Part shown: piece by piece, positions 12,164-24,600 of the stretch
Position numbering within the stretch: the stretch's first letter is position 1
Layout: every line of letters begins with the position of its first letter
Origin: Ceratopteris richardii
Taxonomy: Eukaryota; Streptophyta; Polypodiopsida; Polypodiales; Pteridaceae
DNA length: 64,000 nt
Reading direction: 5' to 3'
Assembly: GCA_020310875.1 (NCBI GenBank)
Contig: CM035438.1
Span: forward strand, 98,310,150-98,374,149
Notes under the pieces: generated by a model
The model's database searches: none
Seen by the model: only the letters and a program-made list of their open reading frames with translations
What the model was told of the DNA's origin: nothing
Made by a program: the position numbers and the translations under genes

Positions 12164-12560
12164 ATGTCTAAGAATTTAGCATCAACAAGTGAATCTAATA
12201 CAGGAAATAAAGATTTAGATAACTCTTTTGTTTTAGGAAATCTTCTACCGTCACTTGTTGAAAGTACGATTAATAACAAAAGTGAAGGAATAGAAATAAT
12301 TAAAGACCAAATAGTTGATGAGACTTTACGTACGGTAGAATACGATCGTAACGTATCTAGGGTTTTTCCTTTACTTTCTATAGTTTTATCGGAACCTAAG
12401 AATAAAGAAGATTTGTTTCCACCTAATTTAAAAAGAAACACTAATTCAAAACAAAACAAAAACGTGGTAGTTGATATAATTAAAAGTAGAATAACTAGGG
12501 AAGAGTAAGTTTTTCCTTCATATTTAGAAGCTTTAGCTAAGTATAGGAATGCACTTCCTT
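12164..12560 (+). pseudogene. Unrecognised coding-like unit, copy 1
   Basis: I do not recognise the family. An ATG at 12164 opens 114 codons to a TAA at 12506-12508. The start is supported by alignment with copy 2. Shared blocks in order are ASTS, DNSFVL..LLP, a KDQI..ETL core and LFPP. Past the stop the reading continues as VFPSYLEALAKYRNALP, which matches copy 2 downstream of ITKEE, so the TAA is probably a lesion rather than the true end. The product is polar, Lys/Asn/Glu-rich and without membrane segments. It lies upstream of Gypsy-1 and could be a host-gene fragment, an accessory retrotransposon ORF or part of a long LTR. Confidence 0.5.
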
Positions 12561-12584
12561 ACGGCCCGGAGTGTTCTATTTTTC

Positions 12585-12990
12585 ATGAATTCAAATATTG
12601 CTTCCACTAGTAAAACTCCAATTAAAAAGAAAATAGATAACTCTTTCATTTTAAATACACTTTTACCTACACCATTAGAAAATAATAATGAAGACAAGGA
12701 TAACATAGAAGAAGTAGAAAAAGTAAAAGATCAAATTATAACCGAAACTTTATACACTTCACCTGATGATTATAGAGTATCTAGATTTAAAAGGTTTTGT
12801 TCTATTTCTTTTCCTGAATCTGGTGAAAAATAAATCTTATTTCCACCTATCCCTAATAGGAAAAATCAATATGAAAACAATGAAGTAGCTATATTAAAAA
12901 TCTTATTATTGAAGAGAGGTGTAATTGAATTACTAAAGAGGAATTGATTTTTGCAGCATATCAAAATGCTAGGAATAGACTTTCATAGGA
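12585..12990 (+). pseudogene. Unrecognised coding-like unit, copy 2
   Basis: The ATG at 12585 (MNSNIASTS) aligns with the start of copy 1. Shared with copy 1 are ASTS, DNSFIL..LLP, KDQI..ETL, a VSR block and, beyond the TAA at 12831-12833, ILFPP in the same frame. A shift to another frame is then needed to read ITKEELIFAAYQNARNRLS at 12929-12985, the counterpart of the copy 1 tail; that frame itself has a TGA just before, at 12926. Amino-acid similarity is patchy but colinear over about 130 codons, which argues for an old tandem duplication of a once-coding unit. Confidence 0.5.
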
Positions 12991-13174
12991 ATATTAGTTC
13001 TTAAATTAAACTTAAATGGATTAAAAACCTCTAGCTTTTATCACCCAAAAATTGAGAACTGAACCCAAAGCCTAAAGCATACTAAGAAACACCCCGCATG
13101 TAGTCACACAGTTAGGTTAGCGTGAATCTGTTGAATGAATGTTTTACTCCCTTTACACTCCTCTACGACAACAT

Positions 13175-13194
13175 TGGTGAACCCGACGTGAAGC
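13175..13194 (+). other. Gypsy-1 putative primer-binding site
   Basis: TGGTGAACCCGACGTGAAGC follows a CAACA end and begins with TGG, as expected for pairing with tRNA CCA. The core GAACCCGACGTGAA recurs at the same place in Gypsy-3 (35528-35541). I could not assign the tRNA. Confidence 0.6.
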
Positions 13195-14220
13195 ATGATA
13201 ATAGTGTGCTTAGGGTGTTCATTGTATTTTTCAGTTTTATTTTAAAAAATTAACTTTATCTTCTTCTTGTATGCACGAAAGTGAAGAAAGACGCTGCAAT
13301 GAAACATAAAGATTTTGTTGCTTACTTTTTCCCAGGGTGTTGAGGGCTGGTCTTATGACCTGAGCACCTCCATGGGAAGAAGGATATCTAACCAGAGGAC
13401 CTTCGTCACTTCACTGCCCCCCCCATCAACATACAAGAAGATCAAGACTTTTTCACATTCACTTTGAGTTTTTGTACTTAGGATTTACTAAAAAAGTTTG
13501 TAAAAATATATTTCGTTCACTTTAGAACCTCTACATCAAGCAAACTTCAAGTAAAGTGTTTTTCAAGTTCTTTTATTTTTTAAGTTCATTCCCATCACTA
13601 AAAAGAAGGTTGTTTTCATTTGCATTAGAAATTAGGCACTTTCATACTTGCATTGAAAGAGCATTGAAACATTTCTTTTCATTTAGGAAAGATAGTTTTG
13701 TTTAAAGCACTTAAACATCTTCATATTAGATCTTAGGAAAGTTTTATAAAAAGATTATTTTTTTACAATACTAAAAAGGAAAGATTTTATTTTGAAACAG
13801 AAAGATTGTTTGTTTCTTTCATTGCATAAAAAGAATTTTATAGCATTAAAAGGGTTTTATATTTAGGTTCATTTGATTTAGAGTTGTTGCTTTTACTTCT
13901 TTCTTGTTTTATCCAAATTCAAAGAAAATATTACTAAGGAAATTAAAAGTAATTTTTGTTAAAAAATCAAAAGATCTAAATCAAGGAAATATATTTTAGA
14001 AAATTTATCTACCTTATTAGAGAAACCTTTAGAATTAAATATTTAAAGGTTTAAAAAATAAGGTCTAAAAAGTTTTTAAAAATTAAAAACTTATCTGCTT
14101 ATAAATTCCAAAGATCAAATCAAGGCGATAAGTATAGATTTAGAAAACAAAAATATTAAGAGAAGAAGTTAGAAATAGTAAAGCCGAGGATTAGGTAAAG
14201 CCAACATTCCTGGCTTTATC
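13195..14220 (+). other. Gypsy-1 leader, non-coding
   Basis: About 1 kb of AT-rich sequence between primer-binding site and gag homology, with no open frame or recognised motif. In Gypsy-3 the same interval is only about 50 bp. Confidence 0.5.
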
Positions 14221-14221
14221 A

Positions 14222-16835
14222 ACTAGTGATAGGTTTAGGCAGTTTAGACAACAATTAGAACCTACTATTAGGGATCTTCTACTCGATTCAAAGCGTTATC
14301 AAGAACGCAAAATAGAGGAGATTTTCAAAAATATGATGATTGAGAAGCAAGGAACATGCACAGTCCAAGCCATTTTAAAAGAAAAAGGAAAATTCACTAG
14401 CTTAAATATTACTGAGTACCTGGATGCATTTGAGGAGCAAGTGCAAATCCACGGTTTACTTGATGATGTTTTACTCAAATATTTTGGCCGAGTTGCTTCT
14501 GGTTCAATCCTAGAAAGTATACAAGAGCACGCCAATAAAACTTGGGAAGAATTTAGAAAAGAATTACATGAGATGTTCTATCTTGAGGACTTTAGCCAGC
14601 ATAGTGGGGAAGGATTTTTGCGTTGGATAAACTTTGTAAAGAGTAATGAGTCCTTAACTCATCTTCATGGTGAGTTTATGAGATGATTAGCTCAACTCCC
14701 CAAAGATGATAGAAATGCAATAAATCCAGATGTAATTATATATTTCCTTAACATACTTAGTCTTGAGGATAGGGCTGAAGTTGAGAGACGTATAGAGGAG
14801 CTAGGAAAAAGATATCGCTTAACTCACGACTAGGAAAAAGTAAAAAAAGAAATAGAAGCTATTGCTCAAATGAAGCAAAGGCAAACACTTCTATATGCTA
14901 GACCTAATGCTTCTCAGCCTAGGGAGATTTCTGGTGCAAGGCAAGGTGACATGCCAATGCCGACGACTACGGCTACGACTAATAATTCAATTGCAACTAA
15001 AGCTCCCATAGAATTTCAATTAGACATTCTATGTAAGCAAATGGAGAATGTCATGAACATGCAGGCATCTCTTTCAAAAGAGGTTGCCCAATTGAATAAC
15101 AAGGTTTACTCCATGAGCATTAATGATCCTAGGGTAGTAGTGGTGTAGGGCAAGCACCACCTATACAACCAGTTATGCCTCAATACATTCCTCCTCAACT
15201 AGTCTTCCGGCCAGCTCCACAATTTTGTGCCCAGCCACCCTTTCAGAGAAATAATGAAAAAAGAGGGAATGGCGGAATGAGATGTGTATGGTGTGATAGT
15301 CAGGAGCACACAACTTTTGCATGTAATGATTTAAAAAGCATGAAGGCAAATCAATTAGTTCTAGAAATAGATAGAAGATTGTGTGACTTTAGGTCACGTC
15401 TTCCTTTATCCGTCAATTGGGGCAAAGGAGGAATGAAAAAGTTTTATGAAAACTTAACAATCTCTAATGCAACTGCAAGTACCTCGGCTGCTAGATTAGA
15501 GCTAGTCGAGGATAGGACTCTTTCTACACCTAACCAAAATCCTTATTTGATAGAGGCACTGGTAAGGGCTAGAGATGAGATAATGTATAAAACTGCATGG
15601 AGATCTCCTGTAGATCAAGCCTCTGTTTATTCTCACATTGCTAATGTTGAGGAAAAACAGAGACGTGATGATATGCAGGATGATGTAGAAGAAGGTGATA
15701 GGAGGGTAACTAGGAGACAGACGAGAGAGGACCAAAAGATAACAGATAAAAAAGTACATTTTGAGGATACAAATTTATCTCAAGAGGAGATAAGAAAGAT
15801 GATAAAGGAAGGAAAAAAGCCAACAGATGAAAATATTCAATCACATGATGAACAGAAGAAATCTGAAAAAGAAAACTCTAAAACTGAAAATAAAGATGAC
15901 CAAAAACAAAATGAAGAGAAAGGAAAAAACAAGGGTAGAAGAGCTCCACGTGCTATAATGATTTCGGAGCTCAAAAACAAGAACGATGCTAGGGAAATTT
16001 TAAATGACATTCTTCTTAAAAGTCAAGTAACAATGTCTCTTGAACAAGTGTTTTCCATAGCAAAACCAGAGTTCAAGAACAGTTTATTCGACTGATTAGA
16101 AGGAGAAGTTTTCCATTGCCTCAAGATGAGGTTATGCAAGATGTGGCAGAAGAAACTCTAGCTATGAATGATGCAGTCACACTAACTGAGAGTGATTATG
16201 AAGAGGATGAAGAATTTACAACTGAAAGCATAAATAGAAACATTTTAGGACCCATATAGCCTGATGATGAGATGTTAAAAAGTGAAAGTAAATTCTACTC
16301 TACCTTCTGGGTATGAGGCACACCAGAAGTAAAAATTACAATTGGAGATGAGAAGGATTCCTGTTTAGCTTTGGGTCTCATTGACTCGGGGTGAGAGATA
16401 AACGTTATTTCAAAGAAGTTTTTTGAAAAATTTAGATGGCCAATCGACAAAGAGCACGGATGGAGGATGAGAGCAGTCGACAATGGCTCTGGCATTTTAT
16501 TAGGTGCATGTGCAAATGTACATATAATGATAGGTGGCGTTCGAGAAGAGTTTCACTTCTTCATTCAAGATAATTGTTTGTATGAAGTAATTCTCGAACA
16601 ACCATTTATAGCTGAGATGAGAATGGAAACAAAAGCAATGAACGACGGGTCAGCGTATGCAAGAATTTGATTCAAATCAAGGATGGATTCTTTGCAAGTT
16701 ATGACAGTTTTCCCAAATCACACTAGAAATAGAAAGAACTTAAGAAGAAACCCCATTGACTGCATCAGTCATGTATGTGATGATCCACTAGCTGTAAGAG
16801 AATATGGGGTATATTATGATCAAAATTTCTGCTAG
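14222..16835 (+). pseudogene. Gypsy-1 gag-protease, broken
   Basis: Gag homology with Gypsy-3 starts near the SDRFRQFRQQLEP segment. Open stretches are 14333-14686, 14870-15148 and 15175-16095. The retro-gag core includes EEFRKELHEMFYLEDFSQ. A CCHC knuckle (C-VW-C-DSQE-H-TTFA-C) lies near 15283-15325, followed by a Lys/Glu-rich linker. A frame change follows FKNSLFD at 16095. The protease site near 16385 reads DSG followed by a stop where Gypsy-3 has DSGSEINVIS. The C-terminal YDQNF and TAG at 16833-16835 are conserved with Gypsy-3. Confidence 0.85.
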
Positions 16836-16883
16836 ACTCCACTATTGAGCGGGACAATAGTGGACATTGTTTTGATCTCTCGC
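16823..16883 (+). promoter_or_regulatory. Gypsy-1 putative -1 ribosomal frameshift signal
   Basis: Slippery heptamer A AAT TTC at 16823-16829 is in the gag-pro frame. TAG is at 16833-16835 and the spacer is 9 nt. A perfect 9-bp hairpin pairs CCACTATTG (16839-16847) with CAATAGTGG (16855-16863), loop AGCGGGA. TCTCGC at 16878-16883 can pair with loop bases GCGGGA. The -1 frame is open for 151 codons, to 17276. See the matching site in Gypsy-3. Confidence 0.78.
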
Positions 16884-19088
16884 ATATAAATGAACATAAA
16901 TTTGAAGATTACTTAGTTTTTACTCCCACGACTAGCTTACATTATATTACTAAGGAAAACCTTACAAAAACATTTAGAAAACAAACTAAGGAAAATTTTA
17001 GAAAATCAGGATTAATTTCAAGTGATGAAAAAATTGAGTGTATAATTGAGCTATCAAAAAGTTCTACTTTATTAGAAGAGCTAGAAAGTGTTTCTCAAGA
17101 AAATTTAGAATCAAATCTGATTATTCTTGACTCTATTCAAGAATATGAGATTATTAGTGAATTTGTCCTAGAACATGAAGTTAACATAGAAACCAAATAC
17201 AAAACTGTAGAAAAGAAAATAAAGCCTGTAGCTCAACCTTTACCCAAAGATAGTCATGATATATTTCGACGAGTATGAGATGACCCTATACTTAGAGATC
17301 GATCTAAGATAGGTCATATGTTTACAAAGAAGAGTAAGAAATATATTAAATTCGGTGATGAATTTCTTTCCAAAATTGAAAAAGAGTAGTTTACCAAGAT
17401 GATTGTTCATCATGGTAAATCATTTTCTTTATTCCCAACACGAGATAGGATGTGTAGACCCAAAGTTAGTAGCTTCAATGATTATTTTCACTGTACCACA
17501 CATTCCTTGGAATCTTCATCCAATACCAGTTCCAAAGGCTCATTTACCTCAACTAATGAGACTATTAAAGGAGAAGATTTCCATGAGAATCTTGGAACCA
17601 TCTTCTACACCATATTCCAATAGGTGATTCATGGTACCAAAAAAGAGCGGGAAGCTACGCTTTATTCAGGATCTGTAGCCTGTGAATAAAGTCACTATTA
17701 GGAATGTAGGAAGGGGTCCCATTGTAGGATGAGTTTGCCAAGGCATTTGCCAGTCATTCTATCTATTCAATGGGAGACCTCTATTCATAGTATGATCAGT
17801 TTCAATTAGCGATTGAGAGTCGAGATGTGACCACAATGAAGACTCCTTTGGGTTTAGTACGCATGTGTACTTTACCACAAGAAGCGATGAATTTTGTGGC
17901 ACACATGATGAATGCTATGAATCTGGTCTTACATGACTTTATCCCAAAAGTGACAATGCCATTTATTGATGACATTCGAATAAAAGGGTGTGTGGAAAAA
18001 GAAAAAGATGAAAATTTAGATTCATCAGGTTGCAAAAAGTTTGTTTCCAATCATATTTTTGATTGTGAAAAGATATTTGAAAGATTTGAAGAGGTTGGAC
18101 TAACTTTCCCCCTAGAGAAATCTACTTTTGGTGTTAATGAAGTGATGATAGTTGGACACTTATGCCATCATTATGGTCGTAGACCTTATCCAACAAAAGT
18201 TGATGCCATTAGTAGGGTTTCTGAGCGATGTCGCAATGATTAGTGAAGTTAGGAGATTCTTAGTTGCATGTGTTTTCTATGTCATCTGGATCCCTCACTT
18301 TGCTCACGTAGCGAACCCACTTTATGATTTATTAAGAAAAAGAAAGAGATTATTTTGTACTCATGAGCATTCTAGAACGATGAGATGTCTAAAGCAATTG
18401 CTTATCAATGCTCCTATTTTGAAACGTATTGACTATACAGGAAATAAGCTTGTAATCTTAACTGTTGACACTAGTCCTATTGGTATAGGCTGGGTCATTG
18501 GGCAAGATGATGAGGAGGAGCAAAGGTACGTAGTTCACTTTGGAGGGAAGATCTTACATGATACTCAAAGTAATTACCCTCAAATTAAGAGAGAATTATG
18601 GGGATTAGTTACAACTTTAAAAACAGATAAATAATACTTTATAGGAGCTAATATAATAGTAGAGATTGATTGTCTTCCATTAATAGGTTTAATAGCTAAT
18701 TGTTTATATCCAAACATACCTATGTTACGATGGATAGCCTTTATTAAATTTATTAACCCTACTTTTGTACATATTGCCGGTAAACATAACACTATTGCTT
18801 ATATGCTTTCAAGAGCAAATCTCGACAACGATAGTGAAGCATTAAATAATCATATAAATTTAATAAACTATAAAAAATCTACCTATACGTATGAGAGATT
18901 TAGAGAAGACGGTTATGAAGGAGAGTGGCAAGATTTAGGATACTCTCTAAGTTCGTTTCAGCCTCTCCCAAGATGGTCTTCAAAACGATTCTAGAACATC
19001 AGGAAGAAGTCTTTCAACTTCTTCTTGAAAGATGGATATCTTTGGAGACATGCTAGAGGAAACGTACGAAACCCTCAAAGAGTTCTAG
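16836..19088 (+). pseudogene. Gypsy-1 pol (RT-RNase H), truncated
   Basis: Reached by the -1 shift, the frame is open from 16823 to a TGA at 17276-17278 in a CGA-like context. RT pieces follow around 17400-18240, with the FIDD catalytic box intact in MPFIDDIRIKG near 17957-17970. RNase H lies at 18152-18634 (TVDTSPIGIGW, then KRELWG) and 18722-18994 (HIAGKHNT). At least six stops or shifts are present. The gene ends in the linker before the integrase zinc finger, where it joins Gypsy-2. Confidence 0.86.
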
Positions 19089-21495
19089 GCTTAAAATGTT
19101 TTTCAAGTGATTCTCAGCTTTACGCTGAGTTAAGAGAGATAATTGAACCACTCACTGAGGATCTCGTTCTACTCTCTAGGAGAGACCCGAGAAAAGAAAT
19201 GGAGGAAGTGTTTAAGAAATTAGTGATAGAGAAAAAGGGGGCTCACGTAGTACAAGTGGTCTTGAGAGAAAAAGGCAAGTGCACGGGTCTTAATGTTCAT
19301 GGGCATTGATCTATGGACTACCTGAAGAAACGTTTACACATTACTTCACATGGGTAGTTTCAAGATCTACTTGCCATTTATTTAAGTCCACATAGCAAAG
19401 GCTTGGGCTCAATTTAGAAAGGAACTTCATAAGCTATTCAACCTTGAAGATTTCTCACAACATATTAGATAGGGCTTCTTATGTGGGTAAATTCCCCAAA
19501 ACCCACTAATCCCTTACTCACCACCTCTTAAATGCATTTGTGAGGAGATACGCCCAACTACCTCAGGCTGATTTGGATTCACTAAAGCCTCACTAAGTGA
19601 TTTCTTTTCTTAAGATCTTATGTCTTGAAGATAGGACTGTAGTCGAGAGAATAATTGAAGAGCTTGGTAAGACGTTTGGATTGATAGAAGACTGGGCCAC
19701 AATTAGGAGAGAAGTGGAATATGTTGCCTAGATGAGACAATGATAGGCTGTATTATATGATACCGGTAGCAATGGCTTCACAACCACCTAAGGAGGCACC
19801 TCTTCGAGCAATTAAGAATGTGCATGCAGCATCAGTTTTGCTAATGTTTCATGCACTTCGTGCTCATGAGTAGAGTTATAGCTTGAGATCCTAAGCGGGC
19901 AAATAGAGAATCTTATGACTATGCAAGTGTCCATGTCTAAAGAAAGTGCTAACATATATAAAAAACACTAATCTATGCAGTATTAGGACCCCACTCCTCC
20001 TCAGGCAAGTACTAGTTATGTTGACTTCATACAAAGGAATGCAATGCCTATTCCAAAGATGCAAGGTGACGTAATTCCTTAGCCCACACCTCTAGTGTAG
20101 CCTCTTTCTTAGCAGGTGCCTACACCACCAGTTCATCCCACATATCAGAGAAACACTAGGCCATTTGAGAGACGCATTACTGGTGGGTTTGGAGGGGCAA
20201 AGAAATGTGTGTGGTGCAATGTAGAGGAACATTTCTCCTATGTGTGTGAAGATCTAAAGCAAGAAAGGGAGCACCAATTGGTAATAGACATAGATAAGAA
20301 ACTGTGTGATTTCAAAACTCGCCTTCCTCTACCTTGGGGGAATGGAGGAATAAAGAAAATTTATGAGAATCTATCAAGTAATAATGCCAACACATCTGTA
20401 GCATAGTTATAGCTGCTAGAGGAAGTAGATGAAAAGGAGACTAGGCCTCAATCTCAAAGAAACTACTCTATAGAAGTTTTTGTGAGAGCTAGGGATGCGA
20501 TCATGCAGAAGACTGCCTAGAAGTCTCATGTAGATCAGTTCTTGGTCTACTTGCATATAACCAATGTAGAGGAAAAGAGAGGAGAGTGACAAGAGAGGCT
20601 GAGCCAAGAGAGGAGAGTGACAAGGAAGCAAAGTAAAGAGGTTGAAGAGAAGGTTAGAGATCCTAAAAAGAAAGTGCAATTCAAAGATCCTATTGCTTCT
20701 CAGAAAGAGGCAAAGAAGAAGGAAATAAAGGAGGGAGACAGGCCAACTGTGCCAATAAAAACTCAAGAGCCGAATAAAGAGGAGAAAGAACAACACCCAA
20801 CTCAAAAGATTGATCATACTTAGGAAAATATTAAAGAGAAAGATAAAGAGATGAAGAAGAAAAAGAAGAAGACCCCAAAGGTGGTATTGATTTTAGAGTT
20901 AGAAAAGAAGAATGATGTGAGAGAGATATTATATGATATTCTATTAAAGAGCCAAGTGTCCATGCCCTTGGAGCATGTTTTCTCTATAGCAAAGCCTTAA
21001 TTCAAGGATAGCTTTATTAAACTTATAAAGAGGAAAAGGTTCCAATTACCTGAGGATGTGGAGATAGAAGAGGTGATTTAAGATATGCAAGTGACAAATG
21101 AAGCAATAGCCTTAAGTGATACTTCTGACGATGAGGATGATGAGATTCCAAGGTTCCACATGAATTCCTTAGGTCGTATTACACTTAATGGTGAGATGAA
21201 AAGGACAGAAAGTGAGTATACCAGAAACCTTTGGGCAAGAGGGACACCTGAAATGAAGGTGAAGTTAGGAAGCAATGAAGATTCATGTTTTGCTTTAGTC
21301 TTGATTGACTCAAGGTCAGAAATAAATGTGATCTCTAAGAAGTTATATGATCAGTTTAGGTGGCCTATAGATAAGGACCATGGACGGAGGATGAGGACGG
21401 TGGATAATGGTTCTAGAGCTCTGGTTAGGAGATGTGCCTTTGTACTTGTGATGATAGGAGGGATTTTTGAGAAATTCCACTTCTTCGTCCACGAC
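19089..21495 (+). pseudogene. Gypsy-2 gag-protease, broken
   Basis: It begins in the Gag N-terminal region (SDSQLYAELREIIEPL), fused to Gypsy-1 pol without a spacer. Parts of the retro-gag core are at 19190-19700, heavily interrupted. The knuckle region at 20200-20260 reads C-VW-C-NVEE-H-FSYV-C, followed by DIDKKLCDFKTRLPL as in Gypsy-3. A Lys/Glu-rich linker leads to protease at 21085-21495, where the active site is IDSRSEINVIS (Gly to Arg). Homology ends in FHFFVHD at 21495 at the edge of Copia-4. Confidence 0.86.
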
Positions 21496-21564
21496 TAAAG
21501 AGGGAAAAAAGTGCCCCAGCAGTCCTAGTGTGTTCACACACATCACTACCTAAATATATCAACA
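21496..21564 (-). repeat. Copia-4 3' LTR fragment (69 bp)
   Basis: It matches the outer end of the 5' LTR at 26394-26462 with few differences. On the minus strand it starts TGTTGATATATTTAGG and is cut at the Gypsy-2 junction. Confidence 0.88.
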
Positions 21565-21578
21565 AATCCCCCCTAGGA
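21565..21578 (-). other. Copia-4 polypurine tract
   Basis: The minus strand reads TCCTAGGGGGGATT directly before the LTR TG. Confidence 0.8.
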
Positions 21579-21638
21579 GTGATGGGGTGAACAAGGAGCT
21601 AGCACTCATGTATAAGGAAGTGCCAAGCTATGTGGAAA

Positions 21639-24600
21639 TCACTCCACAAAAGGAAGTAAGCCCATAGCTTTGCGGAAAGCTTCAAACTTCTCCCTAGGTA
21701 GAGCCTTCGTGAAAAGGTCTGCTATGTTCTCCTGTGTGGGCACATATGCCAAGCTGATCTCCCGAGCAGAGAACCTCTCCCTGACATAGTAATAATGCAC
21801 CTCAATGTGCTTAGTGTGAGCATGGAACAGAGGCTTCCTCGCAACTGCCAATGCGCTCTGACTGTCAGTGAAGATGGTGGTGGCAGAAGACTGGCCAACA
21901 CCCAAATCAGCCATAAGGTGTCTGAGCCACACACACTCAACAGTCGCTGTGAAAGCTGCCCTATACTCAGCCTCACAACTGGAAGTGGCCACAGTAGGCT
22001 GCTTCTTGCTCAACCAAGATATACATGAGCTACCAAGCATGAAGCAGAAACCACTGGTGGACACACAAGTGTCATAGCAACCAGCCCAATTTGAGTCAGA
22101 AAAAGCATGCAAATCTGGCGGTAGTGATTCCCCCTTGGGATAAAACAACCCAAGTGGCCGAGTACCACTCAAGTAGCGAAAGATGCGCTTAACCGCCTTC
22201 CAACGCATGACTCCTGGGCAATGCATAAATCTGCTCATCTGTGAGACAACAAACTGAATATCTGGCCGAGTAATGCATAAGTAAATCAAGCATCCAAGAG
22301 CCTGCTGATAGAGAACATCATCAAATACATCTCCAGCATCATGAAGACTCAATCATAAACCTGACTCCATAGGAGTGGCAATAGGCTTACAGTCTCCAAT
22401 CCAAAATGCTGCAATAATGTGTCAATATATTTCATTTGAGACAAAGCCATTCCACCATCAACTTGCATAAACTGAATGCCCAAAGAGTGATGCAAATGCC
22501 CCAAATCAGACATCTCAAATGAGGCATGCAAATCAGCCTTGAAATCAGCAATATGCTTCTCAATAGGACTAGTGAGTAGCATGTCATCAACATAGACAAC
22601 AATGATCAGAAGCACATCATTAGTATGCTTAACATATAAGGTGCTTTTAGTTGGACCGTTCTCAAAACCATGTGCAAATAGATAGGCATGTATCTTCTCA
22701 TACCAAGCATGTGGTGCTTGCTTTAAACCATATAATGCCTTCTTTAACCTGCACACCTCGTTTTCATGCCCTTTCTGCACAAAGCCACGGGGCTGAAAAA
22801 CATACACTTCTTCATGCAAGTTACCATTCAAAAATATTGTTTTAATGTCCAACTGATGTACATTCCAACCATGATGGGCTGCAAGTGCACAAATGCTCCG
22901 AACAATAGTCATACGGCATGTGGGTGCAAAGGTCGCATCAAAATTAATGCCTCTTTCGTGCGCATAACCCTTTGCAACAAGCCTAGCCTTAGACCTGTCA
23001 ACTGTACCATCAGGTTTACGCCAATGGCCTTCTTGCCAGGAGGCAAGTCACATAAAGACCATGTACCATTCTTCAGTATAGCATCATATTCAGATTGCAT
23101 AACAGCCATCCAATTTTCTGAATTCTGTGCTTCATCAAAAGAAACAGGCTCATTCTCATCATAGAGACTAGAAGCAGCCATAGCATAGCAATCTGATGCA
23201 AAGGAGGCACTATGAGAGCCTAAACTAGTACAATATGACAAAGGTGCATCTAATTTGCTGTCACACAAAGTCTGCACCAGCCATTTTAGCATAGTTTTTG
23301 CCTGCTCAATATCAGCTTTCTCATCAACAAGTGCATCATGTAAATCTGCATCAGAAATGGAATGATGTGCAACATCATATGAAACCTACAAAGGCTGTGA
23401 AGTTGTCTCATTAGGACAAGCACTAGACTGTCCACCTATAAAAAGAGGCATCAAAGTATCATACATGTCTTTGGAGCTAACAGATGTCTCCTTAGTACAT
23501 GAAAGCAATGGTTGAATAGCATGTTCAACAAATACAACATCACGGCTAACCAGAGTGAGTTTAGTCTGTGGATGATATAGACGATAGCCTTTACTTTCAG
23601 AACTGTATCCAACAAAAATACATTTTATTGCTTTATCATTCAATTTTCTACGATGTTGTTCAGGCACTAATGAATATGCCAAACAACCAAAAACATGTAG
23701 ATGAGCAACACATGGCTTGCGGCCATGCCAAGCCTCATATGGAGTGATAGACTGCAGCGCTTTAGTTGGACACCTATTCAGTACATATGTTGCACACATG
23801 ACAGCCTCAAGCCAGAAAGTATGTGGTAAAGCCTGACTCTTGACCATGCACCTCGCCATCTCCATGAGTGACCTGTTCTTTCGTTCAGCAACTCCATTCT
23901 GTTGAGGTGTATAGGGCACTGTACACTTGTTTTTTATCCCATGTTCAACCAGAAATGCATTAAAATCAGAAGACATATATTCCTCCCCTCGATTAGAACG
24001 GAGGGTACCCATTTTACATGATGACAGATTTTCAGCCAAAACCAAAAACTGTTTAAAGCACATGAACACTTCGGACTTTACTTTGAGTGGATATACCCAT
24101 GCATGCCTGGAAAAATCATCAATTAAAGTCACTAAGTAAAGGTAATTTCCAAAAGAGGGTGTTTGCATAGGACCACAGACATCACTATGTACAAGCTGCA
24201 ATTTCTGTGTAGCCCGAACTGAACCATCTTTTGGAAAGGAGGAACGCTGCATTTTGCCCAAAATAAAGCCTTCACAAACATGTTTTCCAGGTGCCTCAAG
24301 TTTTGGCAAAGAGGACACCATTTCAGCTTTCTGCATGCGTAGCAAACTAGCAAAATTCAGATGACCAAAGCATGCATGCCAAAGCTTTGCATCTAACATA
24401 GCCTGAGAATCATGAACTGCACATGCCGAATCATTCACAGATCTTTCATAGTCTATGAGCTTATACAGCCCACGACATAAAATGCCAGAAGCAATAATAA
24501 CATCACCATTTGACAGATCATGAACTGTACATCTGTCATCAACAAATTTCACAACCAAGCCAATCTTGGCTAATGCAGAAATTGATAACAGATTCTTCTT

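Larger units (their letters stand above)
13175..19088 (+). mobile_element. Gypsy-1, decayed Ty3/gypsy element (non-chromodomain)
   Basis: Order is primer-binding-site-like sequence, long leader, gag, protease, frameshift site, RT, RNase H. Everything aligns colinearly with Gypsy-3. Reading ends in the integrase linker (NPQRVLG at about 19072-19088) and runs directly into Gypsy-2 gag, so integrase and the 3' LTR are absent. The 5' LTR should end at 13173, but its start is not established (see findings). Confidence 0.87.
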
